DNA from: Trichinella spiralis
Lineage: Eukaryota; Nematoda; Enoplea; Trichinellida; Trichinellidae
Length of the DNA: 64,000 nt
Assembly (NCBI GenBank): GCA_000181795.3
Contig: CM012955.1
Coordinates: forward strand, 14,510,763 to 14,574,762
Direction: 5' to 3'
In this document: in pieces, positions 47,616-60,725 of the stretch
How positions within the stretch are numbered: the first letter of the stretch is position 1
How the letters are laid out: every line of letters starts with the position of its first letter
Position numbers and translations under genes: made by a program
Notes under the pieces: generated by a model
What the model was told of the DNA's origin: nothing
Seen by the model: only the letters and a program-made list of their open reading frames with translations
The model's database searches: none

Positions 47616-49735
47616 ATGACCGCCGATCGTTGCAATTGGTTGCTCCATTTGAAATTTGTCCAAAAAGATTGGAACGGATGCGATCTGTTGGCCAAACAAA
47701 TTGTCCAACAAGCAAAAGAATCGAACGACTTTGTCCACTATGTCAAAGGTGGTGATCATTGATTCATTCATTCATTCATTGGGATAATTAAAATTTAGCT
47801 GGCTAATTTCGATTTTGAATTATTTTATTTACATGAATTTTTCACTTGTTTTGCATTTTTATTTTCATATTTTTGTTTTCAGCTCTCGTTTTACGTCATC
47901 AAGGGAAACTTAATGAAGCATATCAAGCTTTCGACAGTTGCATGAAGAAGGATCGTTTCAACGTTGATTATATGAAACAAGTCGGATGTTCGTTGCTGTT
48001 TGCCGGTCAACATGGTAAAGCTGTTTCCATGTTTGACGAAGCTCTGAAATTTCAACCAGACGATTGGGTTTGTTGCAATTTTTATTTGCATTTTATACCA
48101 ACCACTCTGCGATTGATACACAATGCAAACATCACGTTGAATAGCATTTTTATTATTATTAATTTGTTCATATTTTACCATCTAAATTTTGCAGATCATG
48201 TTCCACTGGAAAGCACTCTGCTATTATCATTTGAAAGATTTTTTGAAGGTGAACTTTTGTTTTCTTTTTTACAATTGACTTGTGAAACCATCCAACACAC
48301 ACACAAAAATTTAAATTTAAATTTAAATGAATTAAAATTTATTGTTAAATTTTGTTTTTAATTTGAAAAAAAAAGTTTAAACTCTTTCCTACACTGCAGT
48401 AATTGTACAATTTTTAGGCGAAGGAAAATTTGAAACAAGTACTGTCTTTTGCAAAGCACGAAGATTCGTTGGTTTTGTTGGGAAAAATTTTAAAAGAAGA
48501 AAGTAGTTTTGAAGATGCTATACAATTTTACAAAAAATCAATCGAGTAGAATAATAATAATTATTATTATTAAAATCATTTGTGATGATGCTTGTGCAAT
48601 TGTAGGTTGTCACCAGAAAATTGTGATCTGTTGTCAACTCTTGGAATTTTATATTTGAAAGTAAATGACAATTTGGGATAAATTAAATTAATATCCGATT
48701 TTTCAGGTTGAAAATTATCGTTGTGCTTTCGACGCTCTGGGCAGAGCGTTGAGTTTCAATCCGTTTCACGCCAATGCTGTGTTCGCCGCCGGGGCAGTGA
48801 TGCATCATCACGAAGATTATGACGTGGCATTGTCCAAATATAGAATTTGCTTGAAATATTGCGTCGAAAATGCCCAAATGTGGAACAACGTTGGTTTGGC
48901 ACTTTATGGAAAGAAGAAATACATAGCCGTCAGTTGAATATCCAAAATGTTGGTGGATTTGAAATTGAAATTTTACAGGCAATTAGCTGCTTGAAAAGGG
49001 CTCATCATTTGGCACCGTTGGAATGGAAAATTCTGTACAATCTTGGCCTGGTCTCGCTCGAAATGAAGCAGTTGGCGTCGGCGTTTCTATTTTTGAATGC
49101 GTCTTTGAAATTTAACAACAAATTTCCATTGTTGTACGTCATCATTGCAGGTATTTGCATCGTTTTTCACTGGTTTTTTTCTTTACTATTGAACAAACTT
49201 TTCACCACAAATAACGACAACAATGCAAATTTTAGTTGTTCTGGAACAGCTTGAAGATTTCAGCACAGCGAAACAAGCATACGAAAAAGCTGTAAAGCTT
49301 GATCAGTACGACTAACAAGTTGTTGGATGTTGTTGTTTATTGTTCGATAATTTTCCACGTATAACTCTTTTTTTTTACAACTTTATGATTTTCAGGGATG
49401 AATTGCTTGTTCCGTACAATTATGCGACTTTCTTGATCAGGCAAAACGACATTACTGGTGCAGCACAATGGGCATCTGTATTTTTTTCACGACTAGAAGC
49501 TCGTAAGAATTGTAAAAAAGAAACAACAACTTTTGAAAATCAGGTATATTATATTGCAAATAAAAGTCCAAGTAGAATTAATTTATCAGCATATTTTCAT
49601 CACGTATAATAAATAATATTATTGAAGCATGTTAAATGAGCACGATGATAAAATGAAAGCAGTTGTGATTTGTTTGTTTAGGTTGCATTAGCTGCTGAAA
49701 AATTGAAAAGAGAATTGGCAGCTTTGCAAGAATAA
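47616..49735 (+). CDS. BBS4: BBS4, TPR subunit of the BBSome
   Basis: Exons 47616-47748, 47883-48067, 48195-48248, 48418-48545, 48606-48660, 48707-48928, 48979-49150, 49236-49305, 49396-49543 and 49682-49735 give 1221 nt, 406 aa. The protein is built of tetratricopeptide repeats. Landmarks matching vertebrate BBS4 are [13 protein letters not shown] near the start, [63 protein letters not shown] and the last TPR. BBS4 is part of the BBSome, which carries membrane proteins in and out of cilia. The predicted stop comes right after the last TPR, so the roughly 90-residue low-complexity tail of the vertebrate protein is missing. The start aligns with the first conserved helix. Confidence 0.93.
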
Positions 49736-50400
49736 AATTCCATACTAGCTGTCCAAATCTAGACCAATTTCCGGCATTTTCTTGTGCTTCACATCTTGAT
49801 CTTTTTGCAATTTTTCAAATATCTTCTTGTCCAATTAACTTGAAAGCAACATCCACTCAATCTGCACTGCCTTATCTCTTCACAGTATTTTGTTTTGTTC
49901 ATCCGAACAAAATTATTCAAGTATACTTTACATTTGTTTTTCTTTTCAACGATTTATTTTTTTATTTCATTTTATTTTTCCAATACAGAGATAAATTCTT
50001 TATCGAATCAATTTTTCCAAATCTGCTGTATAATAGTAAATATTTTCATGTTTGTGTGTTTGAAATTATTTTCTAAATACTGTCATCTCATGTACTTTCT
50101 TTTTAAATTATGCAATGTATTAACAGAAAAAGAAAAGATTTATTAATTTTTCATTTATATAATTGAAATGAATTGCTATTCAGTTGAAAAAATTGCAAGA
50201 GGATCGTTTTAGATGCTTAATTATTATTTTTTTTTCTTCTTAAAATTCATCGATGAAATTATTTTTTCCATTCAATTTCATAATATGTTTAATACACATT
50301 TAAAGTATTTTAGCATTTGTTTGAAAAAATAAAATCATCATAAAAGATTTATTTATTGCATAAATAAGAAGAATAATTTTTTGCACAACCTATTACAATA
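49736..50400. other. intergenic, nothing recognised
   Basis: AT-rich 0.65 kb between BBS4 and the MARVEL gene, with several AATAAA-type hexamers and no supported frame. Confidence 0.5.
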
Positions 50401-53187
50401 ATGCCGCAAAAAAAGAGAAAAATTATCATAGGTAAGTTGATTTATTTATTCATTTTTTGAAATATGAAAATCGCATAAAAGTAAGTGATTTATTTGATGA
50501 ATAGTGTTGAAAGTTGAAAATGTTTTCTTTTCCCCCTTCGAACATATTCTCATGTCAGATTTGCTGCTGTTGGTAAAAAGTGGAAAAATGCTTTTTTAAT
50601 TTAGCATTATTGTTTTTATTTTTTTTAATTCGATGCAAATTTGATTTTGTACTCTTGTTCAGCTTTTCGAGTATTTCGAAACGACCGTAGGAACTATTTT
50701 TGAATAAACTTGTTTCTTCAATTTCACCTTCTTCCATTCACTTCGTTTCACAAAGCAGCTTTTTTTAATTTTGCTTTTTTTTCTCAATTCATCATAATTT
50801 CATATTTTGAGAGGAAAAATGAAAAAAATAAAGTACAATTCTAGTTGGTAATTTTTTGTTTTTGCATATTGCATATTCAGCATAGTAATTAATAGTCTGC
50901 TCACTTATTAGCATGCAGAGAGACTGGGAAGAATTGAAAATTTGAATAAATTTTGCAAATGAAAATTTATTTCAAATACAATTTGTTACCACTGCAATGC
51001 AATTGTGATGATTTTCAATTCACATATCTTATTTAATATGTTAATTAATTGGAGATTGTAAAATGACGAGTAGAATATTTTGCATTATTATTTCTATGTA
51101 GGTGTATTAATTTTTCTATTCTGATGAAGTGTAATTTTATGAATAAGAAAAATGAAAATGTTGTTCACATTTAAATATACCAAAGTCAAGGTTAGTCGAC
51201 CAGGGTCGCGTGTTACTTTGCAACGTTGATCAAGTGTGCAAACGGCCATTCTTTTCACTGTGCATATTTTGATTTGTACTTGGTTGACCTGAAAAGAGCT
51301 TTTTCAACATATGCATTGTATGCATTAAGAATATTACTTTGCCACACCAAGCCACCTATTGAACGTTGCTTATTTTTTTCTCACATCGGTAAGTTGTAAT
51401 AACTGGTTGCAAATCAATGCAATTATTTGCTCAAAGCATTTCAACGTTGACTTCTTTTCCCCCCATTTTAAAACTTTAATTAAAACAAATATTTATTTAT
51501 TTATTTATTTATTTATTATTTGTAATAACACATGATTTTAGTTTTGTTAACAGAATTTGTGCATGCATTTTTCATATGATTATTTGGAATTATGTGGAAA
51601 AAGTGAAATGCACATGCGTCTATTATAGACCAGGTTGAATGAACGAAATTGTAAAATGTCAAAAGTATGTGATGATTCAAAAAGTTTGCATGTCATTTGA
51701 CAGACGAGCTAATCGACAAGAAATAATTGAAATGCATCACTCATTGATTACTGGTTCTTAGAATGAATATGTTGGGTGATCAGAAGATACAGGCAACAAT
51801 GTCATCATCATCATCATCATCATGGTCATCGAATGCATTATACGTCAACAAGCTAATAACGTTGCAAATCATTATTTACTTAAATTAATTTTCATTATTG
51901 TTGCTTTTTCATTTCTAATAAATAAATAATCCATCTATTTATTTATGATTAATTTTTTTCAGATTGTGGAAGTCAAAACGATTTAATTCTTTCTGAAATG
52001 GTCAACAAATTACAACTACCCCAAACCATGGACACAATGGCTACTCAAAAATCCGGCACCACAGTAGTTACTGAACTTGTCGATTATGAACTGAAGCCGA
52101 TCAGATCTTTGTCACTCAACAGTGAATATTGTTGCTCTGCAATTGCTTTATTGCGAATTTTAGAAATCGTACGTATTTATTCCACTTTATTCTTATCTAA
52201 TCAAAAATCTAATTCACTTTCAATTCCACTGTGAATAATTTACACTGGTGGATATTTGCATAAATTGCAGATGGATTTGAAATTTATTTTGATTTTATAA
52301 ACAAATATTCAAAAAATGTCTCCAAAACTATTGGCACAGTGTGTTTTGAATCTGCTGCTATATACAGAGCAACAGATACAATTAAAGGACATTTCTATTA
52401 TTTGACATATCTGAAGTGACATATTACAGGCAATGATAAATTTCTTTGAAATTAATAACGTTGAAAATTTATAAAAAATCTTTTTCATTAATCAGTGCTG
52501 TTTGAATTGCCAACTCATCTGAATAATTTGTACGTTGATTAATAACAAATATTTTCCATATATTTATTTTAATCAGTTTTCAAATTTGGCATGCAAAAAT
52601 CATTCATCCCATTTGCAATGATATTTTAGATTTTTGGTTTTGTCATCGTCGGATGTGTCACTTCGGGATTAGGTCCAGGTCCAATTATACGACCACTGAG
52701 CGGTCAACATTTTGTACTGATCGTCGCCAGCGTGTTCATCACTGTCACATTTACATTTTTGGTTATATTCTTTCTCAATTTGCATAAAGCAATTCTGAAT
52801 TCAATACCATGGAGAGTGATGGTAAATAGAAGACAAATGACCAACTTTGTGTTTTTTTTTACATTGCACAACTATCGTACAGGATATATGCATATGCATT
52901 TTGGCTGTTTTGTGCTATTTCATCGCCGGCAGTATTGAAATTTGGTACGCGCATGTTAGCTGGAATTACGAAGAAATCGGCTGTTCGTCCAAATCCAACT
53001 GCGGCAATTTTCACATCACGTGGGCCGTGGCTGCGGTAAGCGGTTTTGCCGAAATTATGCAAATTTTATTCTTCATTATTTTTATTCATTCAACTTTGTT
53101 CAGTCATTCGCGATGGCCAATGCAATTCTTTACTTCTTCAGCGTTTTATTGGCATGGTCGAAAAGACGACCGATCGTTCAACAATGA
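50401..53187 (+). CDS. four-transmembrane MARVEL-domain protein, 221 aa
   Basis: Exons 50401-50431, 51963-52168, 52630-52821, 52883-53035 and 53104-53187 sum to 666 nt. After a hydrophilic N terminus of about 65 residues there are four membrane segments, beginning near CCSAIALLRILEIIFGFVIV, FVLIVASVFITVTFTFLVIF, DICICILAVLCYFIAGSIEI and WAVAASFAMANAILYFFSVL. This pattern and spacing, with short connecting loops, is that of MARVEL proteins (MAL, CMTM, plasmolipin group), which act in membrane apposition and vesicle trafficking. Two extracellular cysteines (CSSKSNC) lie before TM4. I cannot assign a specific orthologue. The first exon is short and separated by a 1.5-kb intron, so an alternative start at the ATG near 51998 is possible. 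Confidence 0.8.
51489..51520. repeat. (TTTA)n tract in intron 1 of the MARVEL gene
   Basis: Seven to eight TTTA units. A short (ATC)n run also occurs at about 51801-51822 in the same intron. Confidence 0.85.
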
Positions 53188-54311
53188 TGAATCAAATCAT
53201 CCATTCACTGATCACGTAACTTTGAATTGATTTTTAGCTGCATTGATATGCCAAATTTTGTTCTGATATCGAATAGAATAAAAACGAATAAATTTTATGC
53301 AAAACAAACAACAATATTTGGTTATTGTTTTCTTTATGAACAATCATTGACAATAAGAGAAAATATAAAGCGAACATTCTCAATATGTGTGTGTGTAATA
53401 AGTGGATTTGCATATTAAAATTTCAAACTTGACCATCACGCAATGACACTTTTGCAAAAGTTGACACATTTCTGCTGAATTATTCATCAGCGTCTACCTG
53501 TTTTCCAAAATGAGACGAAACGCCAGTGACCGATGCTAAATTCTGTTGACCCACACTTAACCGAAAAAACTGGTCAATATTGAAATTCTGCTTTTGATCG
53601 ATACAATGTCAATTTTGTAATTAATGGAAATATTCCATCATCACTCTACTTTCTCTTTGTTGAAAATACAAAAAATCACTTTGAACGTGTTTATTTTTAC
53701 ATTTGATATTAAAGAATTAATTTGCAATTCGGGCGCCTTCATTCCAATTTATACACCTAGCAATGAAATCAAATTCTTGCGCACAAAATGTTCATGCAAG
53801 TCAAATTACAATCCTTTTAAATATGCAAATATTGCGTCGAACATGATCGAAATAATGAGGCTACAAGATAATGACTGACTTGATAATATTTCTGAACAAT
53901 TTTCAACTGCTCTCAAATTTAACATTTTACTCGATCGAAAATGCCAAGCACACACAATTATTATGTTCATTCATTCAACAACTGTAAGCAGTGCATCTAC
54001 AGCAATGCAACATTCAACTGAATACTCAGTAACATTTATAAATGAATTATAAACGACCAAAAAAACTGCAAAGATCTGTTCCACAAGTACGTTTTCCCAC
54101 TTTGCCTTCCACTACCAAACAAGAAAACATTTTCCACACGTTACTGTAATTTATTTTTAGAACTACACTTGATTGTTACAATTACGACTACTGTAGCGAG
54201 TGTTGAGGAGTAATGGGCTAAATGTTTTATTGCACTCTATTAGTTGGTGGTGGTTTTGCAGGTTTAATTAGACGCCATGATTTCATCGAGTAGTTGTTAG
54301 TCTGTTGGAAT
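53188..54311. other. intergenic, nothing recognised
   Basis: AT-rich sequence between two plus-strand genes. The frame at 53624-53878 has no splice or family support. Confidence 0.5.
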
Positions 54312-57069
54312 ATGAGAAAGAGGAAGCGAATTGAAAATGTTGCTCAGAATGATCGAAATAGTGGGAAATTGTCGAATGTAAAATCTCGCATCTTCAACCA
54401 TAAGAATTCCGGCACATGTCAGAAAAACGTAATTTTTTTACGTTAATAATTTTCAACAAAAATAAATTTTGATTCAAAGCAATATAAACAACCATATATA
54501 TAATGAGATGAAATAGGTAAAATGGGTCAACAGGAATTCCTGATGTTACAGCGTTTACGGTAAAAGTGACTTATTTTTATTCAGAAACTTTGTATTGTAT
54601 GACAGCGTTAACATTAAATAGCTTGCAACGTCATGCAGTTTCAACGTTTTGTAAGGAAGCTTTTTATCATAATTTGTTATGTTGTTGTTTAAATTCAATT
54701 TAAGAAGATTTCTTATTATTATGTTTATTCTTATTATTATTAGTAGTAGTAGTAGTATTAGTAGGATATAATTTTTGAAATAAAAGACATAAAATTGACA
54801 AATGGATTTTTCAGTCTTCCGATGTAAGCAGCTATTTATCAAAGGATGCGGAATTTGACCAAGCACGTTCGAGCGGAGGACGTCGTGTGGTTATTTCAAA
54901 TGTAAGAAAGCATTCCAATCGTACAGTGACAAGGAATATTTCGGACGAAGCGAATCGTCTGAATGCGAAGTAAAGTGGTCTGTTCGTTTATTAAAATTGA
55001 ACTTGTTGTTGCATAATTGTGATGTTAACTTTTGATTGATTCGGCTTTTGATTGCCGTCATTTTCAGAAACTTTGTTGTCGCCTCAGACGGACTCGAAAA
55101 CGAGCAAGAGAATGTATTATTGCCTCAACATCCCGTATTTCCGGACATTAGTATGGTTCAGGGAGAGTTGTTTTTCGAATGCACTTTATTTTTATATTCC
55201 GTGCTTGTATTGTTTTTACAGTATCTGAATTTGTACAAATCTCTTTGGTGGTTGCCAAACTCATACACCCAGCATGCTCTAGTATGAGAAAAAAATTTTT
55301 TATGAAATTACCCATTTATTTATTTCAACAGTATTTTGGTACAGAAATTTCACTTGATCGATTTGTACGTTTTGTCTTGCGTCGGCTTGATTCTCGGCCG
55401 TCGTGTTATATGGTGCTTTTTGAAACGACTCACGTTCATCACTCCCGACTGTAATAAACGGGCGGCATTTTGGTTGTTGCTTGTTGAATGGAGCTTGAAA
55501 ATTCCTGCTACTGGAGCCGTTTTGACTTCATTCTCTTTCAGTTTTATACACGTACTCGCTTTTTATTCAAGACTTACACTCACGCATCTCATCTATCCGT
55601 AAGCAAAATTTACATTTTCATTAAAATAAAACTGATAATTAAGCAAATTTCTTGATTCGTTCTTCTCATTTTTATCTTATTCTCTTCGAATCAATAATTG
55701 AATGTATCCGATTGTGGAATTGCATGTCAAATTATGTTAATTTTTAGGTGTGTCTTTTATATTCTGCTGTTTTACAATGAAATTGTACAAATGTTTTCAC
55801 AGTATGACCAACCATTGTTTGCGAGACTTTTCAATTGTTTGAGCGATAGTGGACATGCCGATTACAAATCTTTGATCCACGCGTGTTCAGTTGTACCCAG
55901 TCAAATAAGAGAAGAAGTGGATGTTTTCATTTCAGATGTTTACAATCGTTTAAAACAGTGCCTATTCGCCGCCTTCACAACCGCATATTATGCGGTGTTC
56001 ATTCCTTGTGGTTTTGCACCGGTTCTATTCTTTTTTTAAAAATATTATATCAGTATTATTTTAACTCTAAAATGAAAGTTGTCTGCTTTTTCAGGCATAT
56101 TTATATATCGACTACGTCTGGGTAGCCGAGATGTCATTTATTGTATTCTTGACATCCGGAACTTTGTATTTGACATACTTGTTCCCCATTCAGCTGTGCG
56201 ATCAGCTTCACCGAGCTGCGATGCATCTTGGTAAATGGGTGTATACAAAGAGTTATCGATTTCCACAAACCAACCAAAAAATGTACTTCAATCCATATTA
56301 ATTGTTGTTTTTTACACAAAATTAATTCTTTGCACATTCTTTCTTCTCATCAGTTGGTCAGAGACGTCTTTGTGGCCTGACGGATCGATGGTGAGAATGA
56401 ATCGACATGTTTATCGTGGCGTTGGCCTGTCCATCGCTGCTCAGCCTGACAATGACGACCATCGTCGATATCATGTGAGATTTTTTTATTTCTTCAAATT
56501 TACGAAAACTTTTTTTTCTGTAATGTTTCAGTCTTGATTATCTTTATTTGTATACTATATTTGAAATGACAATTTTCTAATCTATTTTTTTCTCGTCACA
56601 GTAGTTTATGTTTCAATTATTTTCATATTTTTGTGAATCTTAAATTTCTAAATGTTGTTTCAGCAAGCAGTTTGTATGTAGAGTCGGCTTTGTAATTTCG
56701 ATCATAATTGTCATAGTGAAATAAAAATTCTCGCCTTGTGCGCCTGTATAATTAATTTATTATAAAATTTGTAATTTGCTTTTAAAAATTTTCACAAAAT
56801 ATGATCATTTTTTAAAAAAGTGTGCAATTTTTTAGATAATGTTCGGTGATCCGTTACGCGTGATCAACATTCTATGCTTAGCTAGCGGATTTTTGATTTT
56901 ATCCCAGTTTTTGTTGCTTGTGCATTCAACCGAGTGGCAGCACGTCCTCACGTTGGTACTACTGATGTTTGCCAATTACGTATTGTTGTTTAAAGTTTTC
57001 AAAGACAAGATCATTCTTGGAAGAATTTATTATCCTTCCATGACGCATACAAAATTAAAGTTAAAATAA
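54312..57069 (+). CDS. TMEM39: TMEM39 family ER membrane protein, 8 exons, 501 aa
   Basis: Exons 54312-54377, 54815-54969, 55068-55281, 55345-55598, 55748-56021, 56095-56282, 56354-56474 and 56836-57069 total 1506 nt (human TMEM39A is 488 aa). Matches in order include FLQYLNLYKSLWWLP, KFHLIDLYVLSCVGLILGRR, a loop helix ending FAAFTTAYYAVFIPCG, HLGKW, IWSETSLWPDG, YRGVGLSIAAQP and the C-terminal ANYVLLFKVFKDKIILGRIY. Several hydrophobic segments fit a multi-pass ER protein. TMEM39 proteins are reported to act in ER-to-Golgi transport, including collagen secretion in worms, and in SAC1 export. The exon 4 acceptor is the second AG (55344), chosen because it keeps the family frame. The exon 5 donor GTTCTA is atypical. 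Confidence 0.92.
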
Positions 57070-57468
57070 AATTTAACGCAAAGCACGTATTTTCTTCGTC
57101 ATCGTTGAGCAATAACTGCTGCAATTTGCCACAGATCACCTCTATATTTCCGTGAACATGATGATGCATGCATTCACACGAGCGATTGACAACGGCGTGA
57201 CAGATCGCTTAAAGACACTAGTAGACATCATGCAGAAAAGAGTGCTTGTGCGTTTTACTATAAAACTGAAAAAATGAATCGTGTAAATTGTTTGAAAAGA
57301 AGAAATGACAGTTAAAATGTTTCCATTGATAAAGATAATAATAATTCATCTATTGTAAAAGTTGTGCTGATGTCGCGTCGCATCGTTTACAGCCTAAAGA
57401 TAAAAAAGAAATCATACAAAATAAGCTGTTATTTATTTTTGTCATTAATTCACAAATGGTGTACAATT
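57070..57468. other. short convergent spacer between TMEM39 and HDAC3
   Basis: About 400 bp contains the 3' ends of both genes. No other feature is seen. Confidence 0.5.
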
Positions 57469-59753
57469 TCAATCACCGACGTCCATTTCTCCAGCATGTC
57501 GAACTTGCGAATCAGCGACATGAACTGAAATTATATGTTTAAAATGATATCAGCTTTGGGCAAGTGAACAACTGTAAAGAAAAACATACGAGGCATTCGT
57601 TCGTCACTTGTAGCCACTTCCAAATCGAGCAACTCAGCATAATTGATTTGGTTTGGAATACGTCGTGGTCGATAAGCTTAAAATATATGTTTTATTAAAA
57701 AAAGAAAATAAAACTATCTTAAAACTACAAAACTGACGTTCCATTTGCACGGATGGAGCAACGGGCATCAAGCGCAAGTTTCGCAGTATAGTGTTTCTGC
57801 AACAACTGATATGAAAAGTTTGCACTTTTCTAAATACCATCTTACCGTGTTTCTTCAAGATAAGTAGATGTATTTCGATTTTCTATATTAGTTGGTGCAA
57901 AATGAAGCAAAAAATCCGGTGCATAAAACCCAATATATTCATGGACTGGCAGATCTGAATTGTTAAACAAGGTAACACACATTAATAAGTTTAAACAGAA
58001 AAAAAGCACTGTTTTCTGAAAAATTCACATACTGTTGTCCAATTCAGCACCAATCGCTAAAGCTGTTTCATAAGTCCAACAACGCGCCACATTCTTAATT
58101 GTATAACCACCGCCACCAACCAACATCAGTGGAATATTCAATGATCTGACATATTCTACACAATTCCCATGTCCTGCGATAAGAAAAATTTTATTTTTAA
58201 AATTGAAAAATGAAAAACTTGCGATACCTTTGGCAGTTAAATTTAGAACACCTAGCCGATCACCCGACAAAGAATCTGAACCGCACTGCATGACAATTAC
58301 ATTCGGTTGGAAGTACTGCACAGCCATATGGACAATCTTAATAAATTAAGCAAAAAAAGATATTATAAACCATTAAATAAGAATTCAAAAAACCAAAATA
58401 TACTGGTTCAAAGAGTTGTTGATAATATTCATCAGTAATACCATCTCGAAGAGGAACATTCACCGCATAATAACGCCCTTCATCTGCACCGATATCCTAA
58501 ATAAAAAAAACAATCAGAAACAGAACTGATCAGAATAGATAGCCTCGTTCAACATACATTAATATCGCCGCTTCCAGGAAAAAATTCTCCAAATTTATGA
58601 AATGACATTGTTAGCACTCGATTAGTGGCGTAAAACGCTTCCTCTACTCCGTCTCCATGATGACAATCTATGTCAATATACAACACGCGCTGGTAATATC
58701 TAAGAAATACCATTAATTTACAATTAAACTAAAAAATGTAAAAATAAGCTATTACTCTAATAAATGAAGAATTGCAAGCACAATGTCGTTGACATAACAA
58801 AAACCGGAAGCTTCGCGACTTCTAGCATGATGCAATCCACCGCCCCAATTGATAACAATGTCAGCTTCTTCAGATGTAATTTTCTGAGCACATGCTAGAA
58901 GTTGATATCGAAAAGTGTTTTTATTTGAAAGAAAAATATAACTTATGCGATCATACCCAATGAACCGCCAGCAGATATTTGACAAAAGCTGAACATCCCG
59001 TTGAAAAGTGGGCAATCGTCACCGACGTTGTCTAAAATCACATCAATTAAACTGTAATTTTATTGAAAAATTATGTCATGCTTACAGCGATGCATGGATT
59101 TAGTAAATATAAGTTCCTCCATTCCATCCTTCGACTTCAAAAATTCAATGTAATCATCGCTATGGAACTGCTTCATCTGATCAGCCGTAGCTCGAAGAGG
59201 GCGCTAAACAGTTATTTTCCGTTTTCAAATTCATATACTTCTTCAAAAAAATAATAAGCAATAAAACAGTTCTAATTTCAAATCTAAAAAAACTGAAGAC
59301 AACTTATATCGATGTTAATCAAATGCAAAACAAAACGTCTGAAAACCTAAATGCCACACACGCATAACAAGGCCGACAATGAAAAATGAAATGCGCGCCG
59401 TTCAATAAAGAAATAAATTTAAGATACGCACGTATATTTTCATACGCTCATTTAAACCGTAGCTGCAAATTAAGTTATGGGTCAACGTAATTCTGAACGG
59501 CCTCATTGGATGTCCACGGCCATAATGATAACAGCCAATTTCTGCTATAAAATGAAAATTTCATTAATATTGTTCAGAACATTAATTTATTTCAAAACTG
59601 CACTTGAATTTTTGAAAACCACATAACATAACAATCACCAGTAGGATTAACTATGTTACTCTTATCAATTATGCATTAAAAGTGAACCGAATTAACAAAA
59701 GCATATTCATTACCATCGTAATAGTAAGCGACACGTTTACGACTGCCGTCCAT
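57469..59753 (-). CDS. HDAC3: histone deacetylase 3 (class I HDAC), 13 exons, 425 aa
   Basis: Exons from the start: 59714-59753, 59432-59541, 59086-59203, 58957-59031, 58756-58894, 58558-58699, 58404-58496, 58228-58336, 58033-58173, 57846-57954, 57738-57796, 57590-57676, 57469-57524. The total is 1278 nt and 425 aa (human HDAC3 is 428). The zinc-dependent deacetylase removes acetyl groups from histone tails, usually within NCoR/SMRT corepressor complexes. Seen: VAYYYD at the start, GHPMRPFRI, the His-His dyad in [20 protein letters not shown], zinc ligands in [17 protein letters not shown] (Asp172, His174) and [12 protein letters not shown], and the tyrosine loop [19 protein letters not shown]. 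Assignment to HDAC3 rather than HDAC1/2 rests on the C-terminal [13 protein letters not shown] and the short tail. The last exon reads [18 protein letters not shown]. Confidence 0.95.
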
Positions 59754-60060
59754 TCGTTGTACGATGAAAACGAACAACTTCAAAGCTAGATTTAGCAGAA
59801 TAGAACACTACAGTAAAACTAATACTTGTAAACCATATAGAATAGTACAGTAATAGTACAGTATACCAAAAGATAAAAAAAATATTAAATCTGCAAAATA
59901 ACGAAAAAATAGTGGTAATTATAATATAATAAAATTTTTTAAATACGATAAAACATTAAAATATTCGCAAAAAATTGTATTGTCAACAATGTGGTTTTTC
60001 TCCAGCTAAGCAGTCAATTTTTAAGGCTGCAGTTGAAATCCATTATTTGATTTTCAAGTT
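59754..60060. other. upstream flank of HDAC3
   Basis: AT-rich sequence presumably containing the HDAC3 promoter. No specific site is recognised. Confidence 0.4.
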
Positions 60061-60725
60061 TTCTCTCCCAGTGTAGACTTCGGTGGGAGTTCTAAGCAAC
60101 GTGGCCGGCCTCTTTCATGGTCAACTGATGTTTGTTTGCTCGAACACAACAACAAAACAGTACAGATGAATTGAGATTTTATTCAACCGACAACAACAAG
60201 TATAATCCCGAAAACGGGGACCAACAAACAATTGGAATTCAACGAAAAAACGTTCTCTTCACTGGTCCGTGTGTTCCATTGCCAAATGTCCAAGATTGGT
60301 CCATCTACCTCGATCTTGCTCTTCCTCAAGTTCGGCTCGCTTATACAACAGATCCAGGGGGCAGTCAGCGGCTCAGTTTTCTGACCATAATAATTTCACT
60401 GCCATTGTTCTGGTGCCAACCATTTGACGCGCGACTATCACCACAACACGGCCCAAACTCTCGGTCTCCGAGGCGCCTGTTCTTCTACCACTGTGGGTCT
60501 TGATGGACAGAAACAGTGGTCCGATATCACTTGCTGTGTTTTCACACACACGGTCCTGCGATGCCCTGTTGCATCAGTCACCAGACGGATTATCCGAATC
60601 GAGCTTCGCACTGTGTATGCGATCTGTATATATCTGAGGGTGTTATCCAAGCACGTCTACACTTCAAGGTGTCAAAAAAACTCGGAATTTTCAACAGCTT
60701 CTGTACTTTTGTCGTGCAGTAAAAA
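60060..60725 (+). pseudogene. GC-richer coding-like patch, possible retroelement gag relic
   Basis: This stretch is clearly richer in GC than its flanks and holds overlapping open frames (60132-60503, 60424-60780) with no splice-consistent model. In one frame near 60400 the peptide HCHCSGANHLTRDY resembles a retroviral-type CCHC zinc knuckle (C..C....H....C) with its first and last cysteines changed. That is the only hint. A decayed retrotransposon fragment is possible, and so is a chance resemblance. Confidence 0.25.

Noticed and set aside
51181-51300. Possible inverted repeat AGGTTAGTCGACCA...TGGTTGACCT in the MARVEL intron
   Set aside because: Only a short imperfect match with no target duplication, too weak to call an element.
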